64,000 nt of DNA from contig CM029672.1 of the NCBI GenBank assembly GCA_017311315.1, positions 11,450,463 through 11,514,462 on the forward strand. Direction: 5' to 3'. Source of the DNA: Dendrocalamus latiflorus. Its lineage: Eukaryota > Streptophyta > Magnoliopsida > Poales > Poaceae. Below the pieces are notes generated by a model. It ran no database searches. It saw nothing but the letters and a program-made list of their open reading frames with translations, and was not told the DNA's origin. The translations under genes and the position numbers were made by a program. Below, one piece after another: positions 32,293 to 42,810 of this stretch. The stretch's first letter is position 1. Every line of letters begins with the position of its first letter.

Positions 32293-33447
32293 CGCTTCCC
32301 ACGGAGAGATTGAAGCAGCGAAGATATCGCGAAAGTATAGAGGGCGGAGCATACAGGAAAGAGGGCGTAAAGGTGCGGGGACGCTGTTACGGGGGGGCTA
32401 TTTCAAGCCACCTTGCCCATACCGCCGCTTCCGAAGCGTCGCAACGATCCGCGTGCCGGCTGCAGCCGCAGCGGTGTAAAGGTCCGCCCCGCACGATTCC
32501 CCGTAGCTAAAAACGAAGTGTCGCGACGGTCCGCGTACGGGACGCGACCGCAGTCGTACGAGCGCCCGTCCAGCGCAGTGCCCCATACCCGAAGCTGGAA
32601 GGCCACGACCACAAGCGCCAAGGGCCGTCACAGCACGACGCTACCTAGCCGCTATTAAAGGCGCACTAATGGGCCAGGGGATCACAACAGCTTCGGCGCT
32701 GCGCAATTCATCGCCCGCCCCGTGTCCCCTTGCCTAGGGAAGAGGCGAGCGGCCGCGAGCACGCAACCGTCCATATCCCACCGCGCACCGTGCCCTGTGC
32801 GCGTCCAGGCGGGTCGCACGGTACGGGAACCTAACCCTGGCAGACCGGGGGCCGGCGTGATTCCAGGAACCTTTACAGCGCAGGGCCGCATCGCGAGATC
32901 CCAAGTCACCGCACGCGTGGCGGTGTTCGCGAGGAGAGGGCGCCAGCTCCGTTGCCACCCGTTCGAGGGGTAGGGGACGGAGCGCGCGCGCCTACTTCGA
33001 CTAGGCACCAGCTCCGCTGCCACCCGTTCGAGGGGTAGGGGACGGAGCGCGCGCGCCTACTTCGACTAGGTGCCAGTAGTCCGCCGTCACATTAATGATC
33101 ACGACGCCTCAAGGCCCGCACCGCGTCAAGCACGCTTTGCCACGTGGACGGCTGGAAGAGCGAGCGTCGCAGCACGTCCCTTATCGCTTAAGGCTCATGC
33201 GGCGGCTCAGGGGCCCGCCACGCTTACCTGTGCCGGTGCAACACCCCCGGCGCGCGTCTACTTCGGCTGGGGCCACCTCCGCCGCCGCCCGTTCGAAGGG
33301 TGAGGGCCGGAGCGTACGCGTCTACTTCGGCCACAGCGCAGCCCCGGCTCAAGTTTGGAAAAGTTCACAGGCCGCGGGGACGGAGGGGGCCAAAGGACTC
33401 GGCGACATGGCTTCGGCCCCGTGAAGCCCTTCACCATGAGAGGCTCC
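32293..33447. other. GC-rich 3' non-coding region of gypsy element with 63-bp repeats
   Basis: 'CACCCGTTCGAGGGGTAGGG' followed by GACGGAGCGCGCGCGCCTAC occurs at about 32956 and 33019 (about 63-bp spacing). A diverged third copy lies at about 33285-33330. No coding region. It includes the promoter side of the antisense gene and the tract preceding the 3' LTR. Confidence 0.6.
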
Positions 33448-33696
33448 TGTCGTAGGGGTGGCCCCCACCTAAACCCAGCAGGCCTGGTAGGAGGTTATAA
33501 GGCCCAGAATAGGCCATGTGTAATGACATAAGTGCCCCCAGAGGGGATAACCAGATGTAAGGGTATAACTATAAAAGCACTCCTTATGTGTATATATATA
33601 TATGAGTACAGGTCATGGCGAGGGGGCAGGCCATTACGCTCATCTCCATCACTCTCCACTACCATCTCTCTCTCTGTTTGGCCTGTAGCCACAACA
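33448..33696 (+). repeat. 3' LTR (249 bp)
   Basis: Same length as the 5' LTR and nearly identical (differences around 33569-33584: ACTATAAAAGC / ACTGTAAAAAC and CTTATG / CTCATG). It is followed by the GTTGG target duplication. Confidence 0.92.
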
Positions 33697-33701
33697 GTTG
33701 G

Positions 33702-35341
33702 TATTCAATCATAAGCATCATTTCATAATATATGGTAAAACATGGTATAAGAGAATAAGCACCTATCCTATATTACAAACCACTATTCTATCATGCACTT
33801 GCTTGGTTATTCTTGTGAATGTTGCGTGGAGGATGGCAAACCAGACCTCCACCTGTATAAGCATCATTCAAACTCTAAACTCAACATTGCAATTCTCGCA
33901 AGCATGCAAACGACATCGGCTCTACGCGGATAGACAACCGACAACGTTCCTACGTGCAAACCCGATACCAATAATCTCTCTCTCACCGGACACCTTTTTG
34001 ATGGCTCGGTGCCCAAACGACTGTAACTTAAGGATCGCATCATCTATACTTGCGAATAAATCTTATTTACATGCCTAACCTTTTCTTTCTTTTTCTCCCC
34101 TCCACTTCTTTTCTTTCCTTTTTCTTTTCTCTTTCTTTTTTTCTTCTTTTCCTTACCCGGCCGACTCCCCTCATTTTCCCCCTCTCTTCTCTTTCTCTCG
34201 GGTCCTCCTCTCCTCACGCTGATCTGGACCTCCCCCTTGCCACCGCGCCTCTAGCCCCTGCTCGGCGTTGCGCCGCCTCGGCCTCTCTCCGGCCCTGGTG
34301 CCTCCGCCTTCGGCTCCCGCTCAGCGTCTCCTCCCCTCGACTCGGTTTTGACTTGCTGCTCTGTTGCCCTCAAGTCTCCGCACGGCTTCGCCGCCGCCAG
34401 CGCCTTCCCTGGGCCACCCTCTCGGCTAGCACCGCCGGTTCCCCTCTACGCTGACTCCTCTAGCCCTCGCCATCTGAGTTCTAAGCGCCAATACCGATAA
34501 TCCTAGGTCGGCTTTATGTCGGGGCTACTACCCGCCAGCTCCGATCCGTCTCCTCATCCTCCCCCTTTGCTCCTATTCTCTCCTATTTCTCTACCATCGG
34601 CTAGTACTCTTGGTGGTGTTGCTATGTGATAACTGGTTGATTGCTTATTGGCTATGGACATGCATGGTTTAATCTTGAGAAAGTGATGCTATTACTAAAA
34701 TCAATTTGTGGGCTACCTTGTTGGTTGATTGTCGGGTTGCTTTGGGAAAGGATGATGACTTGTGCTTGGCGGTAGCTTTCACAGTCGCTTGTGTGTCGAC
34801 TGGCTTTGGTGGTGGCCTTCTCCTCCTACAGCTTGCTGGCCCGCGACTTGGCTTCTTGCCGACTCTTGCTCTTGGTTGGCTTACCCAGATTTGCCTTGTG
34901 GTAACTGATGCTATGTGGCTGTGTGTTTTGGACTTGGGATGAATGGGGAGAGAAGGAAAATAGGGTTTGGCTTGCCAGTGCTTCTCTCTTCTCTCCTCTT
35001 CTATGCAGCTAGCTTTGTCATGTCGTGCCATGCCTTCTCTTCTATTCGGCTGGCTACGTGTGCCCTTTTTTGCTTGTGGCCGTGTTGTCTTGCTGGGTTG
35101 TGCTGTCCCCTTGCTATTGCCTTGTGGCTGTCCAGAAGTGTGGTGCTATCCCTTTACTGTTGCCCTATGGCTGCTGGTTGATATTTTGGTGATTTTGGGA
35201 CAGTCGGCTAGTTGCTATGGTCTTCGTAACCAAATGTGATTTTGCCTCTTTCTTGCCTTGCCGTCGTTACTGTGACGTGTTCAATTTTTCTTCTCTCTTC
35301 TAGGTTGGCTTTATCTCTTTTTCTTTCCCACGGGTATTATA
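33702..35341. other. Right-hand part of the interrupted solo LTR
   Basis: Non-coding. A pyrimidine-rich tract (34080-34210), a GC-rich segment (34200-34460) and a G/T-rich segment follow. Open frames here have no recognisable domain. Confidence 0.4.
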
Positions 35342-35346
35342 GGAAA

Positions 35347-36015
35347 TGAGAGTAAAATGAACAAAGCATGCACTGATGCACATAAGCAAATCTAGTTCAA
35401 TACGGTACTTTAATTGATCTAGCATTCTAGCTTCAGATCTAGTGATTAAGTGATCTATACAATAGCATCAGAATCAGATCCACCACTACTTACTACAAAA
35501 CAACGGTGCAAAATCATGGCTCGTACGCACGCACTGACGCACCTTCCTTCTTCACCCGGGGTCGGGGACGCTTGCCATCTCCCGATCTCTGCCGCCGTGG
35601 GCCGTGGCCGCCTCAATCGTCGTCGGTCGCCGTGATGCACCAACATCGCCTCTAGCCCTCCCCTCTAGACTCTAGTCGACACCGTCTAGGGTTTCCACGA
35701 TCCACAGCAAGGGGAAGGGCCGAGTTGCTCGTTGAGACTCGAGAGAGAGTTGAATGGCTTATCCCGTTATCTGCATCCGCTTGGCTATGATGCCGCTCAT
35801 TTGAAATGGGCTAGCCTATTTGTGGGCTTGTGGGGGGGGGGGATGAGGTCTAGTAGGCCGGAGGATGGGTTGATTGCCTTATGAAAATAATGAGTTCGGC
35901 CCAACTAAATATATACATATGTATTATACCTTGTATATACTAGTTTTTTGCTAAAAAAAGTTAGGTATTCAGTTAAATACCCTTGAATCACTGTAGGTCC
36001 GCCCTTGCCCCATTA
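35347..36015 (-). mobile_element. Possible 5' end of the MYM-type hAT element
   Basis: Read on the minus strand, the region starts at about 36007 with CAAGGGCGGACCTACAGTG, a terminus in the style of grass MYM-type hAT elements. It continues into an AT-rich subterminal part and a GC-rich leader with AAACCCTAG. The transposase C-terminus in the same orientation is at 21975-22600. No 8-bp TSD could be matched, so the linkage is inference. Confidence 0.4.
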
Positions 36016-36464
36016 AATGCTAACCAAGTGCATTGCCTCGGAGCCGATTTGGCCATGATTTTGGTGGCGCTCTAACTAGCTTATGGTTGTGGTTTTTGGA
36101 TGATATTGTATTATAACGGCTGTTAACTTTTTCTGAGAAAAAATGAGAAAATTTGAAAACCCCGTTATATCATCACGGATAACACAAATGAATAAGAGAA
36201 AAAAAAGAAAATGTAGAAAATATTAAAAAAAGAAAAATAACTAAAATAAACCGAAATTAGAAGCTGATGCATTCTAAGTTGCTTCTGACTTAAATAAACT
36301 GAAAGCAAAAAAAAACTAAAAACTGAAGCCGTTTAGAGCAGGGCCTAAGTGGTAGCGATCGATGCCCATCAGAGGAACCAATTGGAAGGGGGAATAATCG
36401 AGAAGAAATTTGGATTTGGTCGTGAAATCAGGAGTTTTATTCAGCAAAGGGTGTGCATACATTA

Positions 36465-36624
36465 GAGCAAGTACAATGGTGCTGACTAGGTTGCCTCTAG
36501 TGAAATCCACATCAGCACAATCCTATGTGGAAGAGAGAGACAAGAGGAGAGAGAGGCAAGCTGCCCCTCATGCAAGAGGTGACCTCTAGCACATCATACG
36601 AGGACTTGGAGGTGATGCTAGTTC
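36465..36624. mobile_element. Tourist-like MITE (decayed right end)
   Basis: The left end GAGCAAGTACAATGGTGC follows TTA (36462-36464). It is followed by TTA at 36625-36627, shared with the next copy. The right inverted repeat is poor. Confidence 0.5.
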
Positions 36625-36627
36625 TTA

Positions 36628-36798
36628 GAGCAAGTACAATGGTCGCCTCTAGCGAAATATTAAATGCTTGAGTGCTTTAGTAGAGGTAACCTCTACTCAA
36701 CTCATTGTATTAGCTACCTCTACATGAGCCACATGTACTTTTTTTGCTTATGTGGCTAGTCCTAGAGGTGGCAGCCACCTCTTCTATTGTACTTGCTC
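36628..36798. mobile_element. Tourist-like MITE, 171 bp
   Basis: Ends GAGCAAGTACAATGG and ..TATTGTACTTGCTC are near-perfect inverted repeats with TTA on both sides (36625-36627 and 36799-36801). The termini match the MITE at 11021-11293. Confidence 0.85.
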
Positions 36799-36801
36799 TT
36801 A

Positions 36802-37220
36802 GGGACTATTGGGGTTTCCGCAAGCATATATGGATATGATTGGCAATTGATGAAGTAAGAAAACCAAAGTTCACGAGGACGGACGCTGCATAGCACTAAG
36901 ACTGCCCGGGAGATTAACAGAGGACATGGGGCCTAATCACAAAAAATGAATGACGGATAGGATCGAACGACATGAAAGAGTAGAACAGAGGGGCAAAAAA
37001 GAAATTTTAGGGCATATTCGTAAGATAACATGTCCTCAAGGGCTCAAGTGTAGTATTTACAACAACCCGTGGATACGTGCGGATAGCAGCATAAGGAATC
37101 TCCGTCTCCGAGGACGAGATCGTGAGAAAAATTAGGAGTGTAAGGGGCAAAAGGAAACGTGTTAAGGGCATAAATGTAAGAGAAACTAGGAGCGGCAGGC
37201 ACTAGACCATACATTCTTAC
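36802..37220. other. Intergenic
   Basis: No gene or repeat recognised. Confidence 0.3.
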
Positions 37221-37321
37221 AAACTCGGACCATATCTCGTTTTGTGCGTGTCATACTGCCGTAGAGGCCATGCTAATCTTCTTTGTATCTTCTAATTTTA
37301 TCAGATGTCTCTTATGGAGAC
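37221..37321 (-). pseudogene. U6 snRNA-like pseudogene
   Basis: The minus strand from 37321 reads GTCTCCATAAGAGACATC, TGATAAAATTAGAAGATAC, AAAGAAGATTAGCATGGCC, then TATGACACGCA and GAGATATGGTCC. This tracks U6 from its 5' stem-loop through the ACAGAG-equivalent (here ACAAAG) and the U4-pairing region to the 3' end. The altered ACAGAG box, a 1-nt loss before it, changes in the 5' stem and the absence of a plant USE/TATA promoter in the proper place mark it as a pseudogene. Confidence 0.8.
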
Positions 37322-37734
37322 ACCACCGGATGTAGCGCTCCGATTGTTCATACAACGATTGAAAATCAGAAACCAAAATTCGTTTGAAACACGTTAGCTT
37401 CTTAACATAATTTTTTCTTTTTTTCTTAATTGATATTATTCGTGTAGATATAACGATATTTATATTTATCCTTTTCTTCATTTCTCTTTAATTAAATACC
37501 TTATAAAAAATCTAACATATGCTATAATACCATTTTAACTAAAAATCAAAAGCCAAATATCACAACCAAAAACCACCCCACAGCACTTTAAATGAGGGTC
37601 CGGTGTCTCTTCTCTTGATTGCGCAATGTGGTACTAAAATGTTGGTCTTCTTGCTGGGCGCAACCGCTTAACAGGCCGTGCAGATCTCAACCTACGGATC
37701 AGATCAGATATAATCGACACACCAACCACTTATA

Positions 37735-37976
37735 GGGCATGTTCTTTTCAGCTTCTAAAAACTGTTTTTCGGTTTTTCTACAGTAACTAGCTTTTGAACG
37801 GAGTATCATTTCAAGATAGAGTTTACTAGTTAATTGTAGTACATGCTGTACCGACTTCATTTATATCGGTAAAAACCACACATGAGTTTCTGTTACTCTA
37901 TAATCTCTCACACGAACATATCAAAAACCATAAACTGTAGCCAAAAGTCATAAGATTCAGCTAAAAAAAACAGGCC
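37735..37976. mobile_element. MITE family A, copy 2
   Basis: Starts GGGCATGTTCTTTTCAGCTT and ends AGCTAAAAAAAACAGGCC, giving imperfect inverted repeats. It is flanked by TATA on both sides (37731-37734 and 37977-37980). Interior related to the copies at 7610 and 53344. Confidence 0.7.
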
Positions 37977-38022
37977 TATAATAATCAAGACGAGAACAGC
38001 TTTGGCAATTAATGGACTACAC

Positions 38023-38772
38023 TTACTCAGGTGCCAGGAACTTGCATGACCCAAAACTTATCAAGAACACAAAGAACAGATCACAACACTGAACAATGCA
38101 TGAATCAAGCTGCTCAAATATAGACCGATGGAGCAGAAGTGTTTTTCATACTTGGATTCCTCTTGATGATGGTTCCCGCGCCGCCGAAGTTGCAGGCGAT
38201 GTCTGAATTGCCGTTCTGCTGGTAGAAGATGTTGAAGGCGTACGAGACGTGCGCACCGGCCGCCCGGCTGAATCGGAGTGCAGTCGGCGCCGCCCTGGCC
38301 GCACGCCCAGTCCAGCGCGTTCTGGAGGTCCTCCTGGGAGACTCCCGGCACCATGTCACGCCGTCGATGAACGTCTTGTTGCCTTCGGGGGGAGATAGTG
38401 TGGGGATCGGTGTGGCGGACGCTGCAGAGACTGATCACACAGGAAAGGACCGAGTGGCATCACATCGGAGACGTAATTCTGTGATCAAACTGCCAAAACA
38501 TTTACAGGTAAACATGTAACCACACCACGAATGAACAGGCTGCTGATCGATACGGGATACCACTCACTAACCATATAATATGCTAGTTCTGAGATCATAC
38601 ATATAAAGCTTGCATTGTCAATAGTAGGCTACTGACTAGACACACTCAAACCCTGAGCACATAAGAGATATGGTTAAAAAAAAGCGAGCAAAGAACAAGA
38701 TCAATAAGAATACTCACCTATGAACCATCCAAGGATCAAAAGGCCGTTCATGATCAGCTCCTTTCTCTTCAT
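38023..38772 (-). pseudogene. X8-domain (CBM43, PDCB-like) secreted protein, several lesions
   Basis: Exon 1 (38718-38772) encodes the signal peptide MKRKELIMNGLLILGWFI and ends in GTGAGT. Exon 2 (38152-38430) continues in frame as VSAASATPIPTLSPPEGNKT..DGVTWC. X8-domain sequence then appears in shifted frames: 'GVSQEDLQNALDWACGQGGA' and, after another shift, 'VSYAFNIFYQQNGNSDIACN' plus 'FGGAGTIIKRNPS'. Short segments expected after 'TWC' and after 'PGGRC' are missing. The final exon (about 38023-38057) supplies 'FGSCKFLAPE' and a stop, but its acceptor AG is one base out of register. X8 proteins bind callose, often as GPI-anchored plasmodesmal or wall proteins. Three independent defects suggest a recent pseudogene; assembly error is the alternative. 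CT-rich 5' UTR and a TATA-like ATATTTCC site lie upstream (38800-38880). Confidence 0.75.
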
Positions 38773-38884
38773 GGCTGAAAGAGAACTAAAAACAGCTCCT
38801 GCTTTCCACTCGGCTCTCTCTGCCTGTCTATCTCTATCTCTCTCACTCCTCCCGTGTGTGAGCGCCGAGGAAATATAACGAGTC

Positions 38885-40813
38885 TGAGTGAAGAGCAGCT
38901 GTATCGACAGGAAAACAGCTACTGTTCAAGGGAAAGGGGCTGGATTTCACTCGAATTACTAAGCAAGTCATGAACCCAAAAAGTCCACAGGGGCTCACCG
39001 TGGTGCATATTTATGGCCATGGCAGGGAGGTGGCTTGGAAAGTGGCACAAAGATCCTAAGTACAGAGAGATGCATCTTGTAGCTATCAGAGGCCCACTCG
39101 CTTAGTTCCTCAGACCATATGGTCACCATCTGACTAACCTAGCTTTACTTAACACAATTTATATCCCTTTAGAAAAATGCATTTTCTGCAGTCCCTACTG
39201 ACATTTGATGTCATCGAATTAAGAAATGAGCGAACTTTATTGTGTCAAGAATCATGCATGCAGATTGTTTGTTAAGTCACATTGCAGTTATTGCAACATG
39301 CCTGAAGCAAAAACTGGTTATAAACGATCATACTGGCATCTGCTCTTAGCTTTTCTGGGTACACTAATCGGTTTGTGTGTACAACCAATGCAAAGACCTT
39401 TACGAATATAATAGAACATTGAGGAGAATGACTTGAAGGCCAGGAAACCATGGGATTCTTTTGCCTTGGAGATATGAATGCATGGGCATGATTTCTAAAG
39501 GGACAAAAGGAAACTAGGCAATAGATTCCACGAGATCGGAAGGGGCCAAGTGCATGTTCTCATTCCTTTTCTTTGTTGTTTCATGGTGGAGGTAGAATAT
39601 GTTGGAGCTTAATGAAAAAAAGCTTTCCTTGTTGATTAAGGGAAGAACCTTGATTCACTTTAGAAAGACTGAAGCCTAATGAAGGGGGTTTCTTGAACCA
39701 GATAACAGGGAAAAGCTACAGGGTTTTTGCTGACCTACACTTAATGACAAATGGAATAAAACTGGCATACTGAAATAGAATGGAGACGAGAATAAACAGA
39801 GCTTGGAAAAACTAGCTGCGGTAAAATAGCTTAACAAAATGGAAATTGACATACTAGATAGACTGCAGAGACGACGAGGTTGGGGAAATTGAATGCAATA
39901 AAGTGGCTTAAAAGAACAGCATTGTTAATTTGACATACGGTGTGATGGAAACAGCTTCCACAAAAAATCAGCTTTCATAAAGGAAAAAAAGAACCTATTG
40001 TTAGAAACATCAGTGGTAATCCCAATGAGTTGAAAGTCGAAACAATATGGAACAAAGCAACATTTATTAACCACGTTAAAATCTAGTGAAAATATATAAT
40101 ATTAAGCTAACCTTTTGTGGTGTCATGAAGAAAGCTGTATCTTAACTTCGCTCTCTGCAAGCTTTAGAAGGTTGTAAGGATCTTGCATTGATGCTGTTGG
40201 AAACAAAGTCATGGAAACATGACCTGATCAATTCCTGCAGAACAACTTTTAACTTTTAAGGATTCAAATCTACAGCATATAGGTGGCCAATAAGTGCAAA
40301 ACATATGGCCCTGTTCAAATTCTAGGAAATTCATAGGAAAAACACAGGATTCCAAATACTATAGGAGAGGGAAAACCACTGTTTTACATGTTTCGAATGC
40401 ATCAATCAGCATTGGAATCCAAAAACACAGGATCCGTTCCCTATGCCTTTGATTTCATGGGATGTTCACAGGAATGACGGTGCAGATTTTCAAATCCTAA
40501 TATCTAGCTCCAAACCTGTTTTCTGCTGTATATGGGAGCTTCTGTTTTCCACCTTGCCATCTAGTAAGTTAGACCGGGCATGCGACTAGAGCAACCTATA
40601 ACTGATGAGGTTACCACTTACCACAAGTCCACATCACTTGCCCTGCAGTACAACAGAAATTGGATGCAGTATCTGAATCAATATATGAGGTGTTGACAAC
40701 TGAACTTTTACAGGACTTGTTGTGCGACCAGGACTCAGCACCAGTCATCTGATTATAGGGCATGGAACCTCATAAACCGTCCATTTAGCACCATCAATCT
40801 ATACATGAATCAA
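38885..40813. other. Intergenic between X8 gene and PPR gene
   Basis: No coding region found. The part at about 40310-40530 ('CCTGTTCAAATTCTAGGAAATTCATAGGAAAAACACAGGA'-type sequence, given here only in outline) resembles a degraded grass DNA-element fragment, but no boundaries could be fixed. Confidence 0.3.
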
Positions 40814-42604
40814 CTACCAATAATCTGTGCATGAACATGATCCGCCTTTGAAATGGTGGAACCTGCTACGATCCCTTACAATGATTTCACGATCATATAT
40901 CTTTGATATTAGCTTAATTGCCATATGGCAGTCCCCGCACACCCTCAAGTTCTTCACTATCCTGATAGGAGTGCCAGGAAGAGACTTCAACAAGGCAAAT
41001 GCAATGGCCAGCCTCTCGCTATGGTAGTTTAAGGCGGTCTCTTTCTCTTCCTCCTCTATATCTGCCAATACATTGCTTGTGCGAGGAATGTAACCTTCAC
41101 GTCTCAACCTGTCAGCTATCTCCGCAAGCATTTGGTATATCTGATCACTCTCAGGATGTGACCTATCGCCCATAACAAATTCATATACAGAGTTGCGGAG
41201 CTCGACAAGGCTATGCCCAGGGTTCTTCCTCACTCCATTCTTGACCATTGTCTTCCTAAGTACATGGACATCTGCCCACCTCCCAACAGCAGCATAAAGA
41301 TTTGAGAGGAGCACATAGTCGCCGCTGTGCCCAGGGTCAAGCTCAACCAGCCGTGCCCAAGCAGCCTCCCCAAGTTCCAGCTTCTTGTGCATCGCACAAG
41401 CACCCAGCAAGGTCCGCCACACAACAGCATTGGGCTCCAGCGGCATGGTGATGATATAATCGTAAGCTTCCTCCACTCTCCCAGCTCTCCCTAACAGGTC
41501 CACCATACATCCAAGATGCTCAATCCTCGGTACAATGCCGTACTCCTCCTTCATCCGATGAAAATACCCAAACCCATCGTCAACCAACCCGCAGTGGCTA
41601 CAAGCATACAGCACTCCCACCATCGTGATTTCAGTTGGGACAAGCTTCTCCCTCTCCATCACACGGAACAGCTCAAATGCATCCTTTCCAAACCCATTCA
41701 CTGCCAACCCCACTATCAGTGACGTCCACGAGACAACGGTCCTTCCTGCTCCCATCTCCTCAAACACCTTCCTTGCATCCTCAACGCTGCCGCACTTGGC
41801 GTACAGATCAATCAGCGCATTCCCGACATGCGAGTTCCCCACCAACCCAACCTTGGCCACAAACACATGCACCCTTCTCCCGAGAGAGAGGGCTCCGATC
41901 TCCGCGCTTGCGGTTAAAACACTGACCATGGTGAATCCATCCGGCGCGGAGTCCACGTCCAACATCTCTCGGAACACAGTCAACACCTCGTTGGGCCTCC
42001 CATTGGCGGCGAACCCGTTCAGCATGGAATTCCAAGAGACGAGGTTCCGCCCACGAACCGGTATTTCGTCGAACACCCTGTGTGCGCTCTCGAACAGGCC
42101 GCAGGCGCCGTAGAGGTGGACGAGCGAGTTCTGGACGAAGACGAGCGTGGCGAGGCCGTTCTTGGCGGCCTCGGCGTGGACGCGCTCGCCGTCTCGGAGC
42201 GCGAGGAGGCGCGCGCAGGCCTGGAGGAGGGGCGGGTAGGTGTGCGTGTCGGGCGGCGCGAGGCGGCGGCGGTGGAGCGCGAGCGCGACGCGCGGGCGGG
42301 CCGAGGCCGCGGCGATGCGCAGGACGGTGTTGAGGGAGAAGGGGTCGGGGCGGGGGAGGAGGCGGGAGAGGACGGCGACGGCGTAGCGGAGGAGCCGGAG
42401 CGGGGGCGCGCGGAGGGAGGCGAGGTGGAAGAGGAGGTGCTTGGCGAGGAGCGGGTGGGAGGGCGGCACCCCCGCGCGGAGAGCGCGCGCGTGGAGCTGC
42501 TTGGCGGCGGAGAGGGAGGGCGCGGCGAGGTGGAGGCGGAGGAGCGCAACGCAGTGGCGCAGCGCCGGGTGGGTGGAAGGTGTTTGAGGAATTGCCTCGC
42601 GCAT
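40814..42604 (-). CDS. Pentatricopeptide repeat protein, PLS class with E/E+ and DYW domains
   Basis: A single intronless frame of 596 residues, typical of plant PPR genes. A GC-rich N-terminus is followed by PLS-type repeats such as 'NLVSWNSMLNGFAANGRPNE', 'HVGNALIDLYAKCGSVEDAR' and 'VVSWTSLIVGLAVNGFGKDA', then the E/E+ region. The C-terminal DYW deaminase has the zinc/catalytic signature: HSE at 528-530, CGDCH at about 556-560, HH at 583-584, CSC at 590-592, and the protein ends exactly in DYW. Such proteins bind organellar RNA and carry out C-to-U editing. The closest match from memory is the At4g21065 group. Organelle targeting is expected but the N-terminus is short, so the chosen ATG (first in frame) could be preceded by a lost presequence. 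No lesions. Confidence 0.93.
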   Translation of the reverse strand: MREAIPQTPSTHPALRHCVALLRLHLAAPSLSAAKQLHARALRAGVPPSHPLLAKHLLFHLASLRAPPLRLLRYAVAVLSRLLPRPDPFSLNTVLRIAAASARPRVALALHRRRLAPPDTHTYPPLLQACARLLALRDGERVHAEAAKNGLATLVFVQNSLVHLYGACGLFESAHRVFDEIPVRGRNLVSWNSMLNGFAANGRPNEVLTVFREMLDVDSAPDGFTMVSVLTASAEIGALSLGRRVHVFVAKVGLVGNSHVGNALIDLYAKCGSVEDARKVFEEMGAGRTVVSWTSLIVGLAVNGFGKDAFELFRVMEREKLVPTEITMVGVLYACSHCGLVDDGFGYFHRMKEEYGIVPRIEHLGCMVDLLGRAGRVEEAYDYIITMPLEPNAVVWRTLLGACAMHKKLELGEAAWARLVELDPGHSGDYVLLSNLYAAVGRWADVHVLRKTMVKNGVRKNPGHSLVELRNSVYEFVMGDRSHPESDQIYQMLAEIADRLRREGYIPRTSNVLADIEEEEKETALNYHSERLAIAFALLKSLPGTPIRIVKNLRVCGDCHMAIKLISKIYDREIIVRDRSRFHHFKGGSCSCTDYW

Positions 42605-42810
42605 GAGATGGCGACGGGAGTTCGCGGCGCGGTTCGTGTGCGGGCGGGTTGGGTTTTGGAGAGAAGGCGCGAAGAGCAGCTTGGTTTGGTTGCATTTGCA
42701 TCCTCCGATCGCTGGTGGGCTGGGTGGGGCTGCGTCCGCGCGGGTGTTTTTGGCACGGCCGGTTTGGTTTGGCTGGTTTGGCGCCGTGATTTCTTCGTCT
42801 GTCCCAATGT
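42605..42810 (-). promoter_or_regulatory. PPR gene upstream region, partly duplicated elsewhere
   Basis: GC-rich 5' flank of the PPR gene. Positions 42648-42799 are repeated with about 80-85 percent identity at 53187-53327 in the same orientation, on the far side of the gypsy remnant. No TATA box was assigned. Confidence 0.45.

Larger units (their letters stand above)
23908..33696 (+). mobile_element. Gypsy LTR retrotransposon lacking RT/integrase (TAT-lineage-like, nonautonomous)
   Basis: LTRs of 249 bp at 23908-24156 and 33448-33696 differ at three positions by eye. The 5-bp TSD GTTGG is perfect (23903-23907 and 33697-33701). A primer site TTGGCGCCGTCTGTGGGG follows the 5' LTR. The interior contains gag plus a retropepsin-like domain (+ strand), then directly about 1.9 kb of tandem repeats, then a spliced antisense gene and GC-rich repeats. 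No reverse transcriptase, RNase H or integrase motif is present. Sense gag-pro with 'DGGSS' protease, tandem-repeat arrays and an antisense 'gypsy-type transposon' ORF are known features of grass TAT-type gypsy elements. The element probably depended on an autonomous relative. Confidence 0.88.
23033..35341 (-). mobile_element. Solo LTR (about 2.5 kb) split by a gypsy insertion
   Basis: The left end TGTAACAC and the right end GTATTATA are imperfect inverted complements (TG..TA, a one-base decay of TG..CA). Both are flanked by GGAAA (23028-23032 and 35342-35346). Removing the 9.8 kb gypsy element plus one TSD leaves about 2.5 kb of non-coding DNA without gag or pol, as expected for a solo LTR made by LTR-LTR recombination. 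Orientation is inferred from its similarity in style to grass gypsy LTRs beginning TGTAA(C/T)ACCC on the minus strand. The family is not assigned. Confidence 0.6.
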
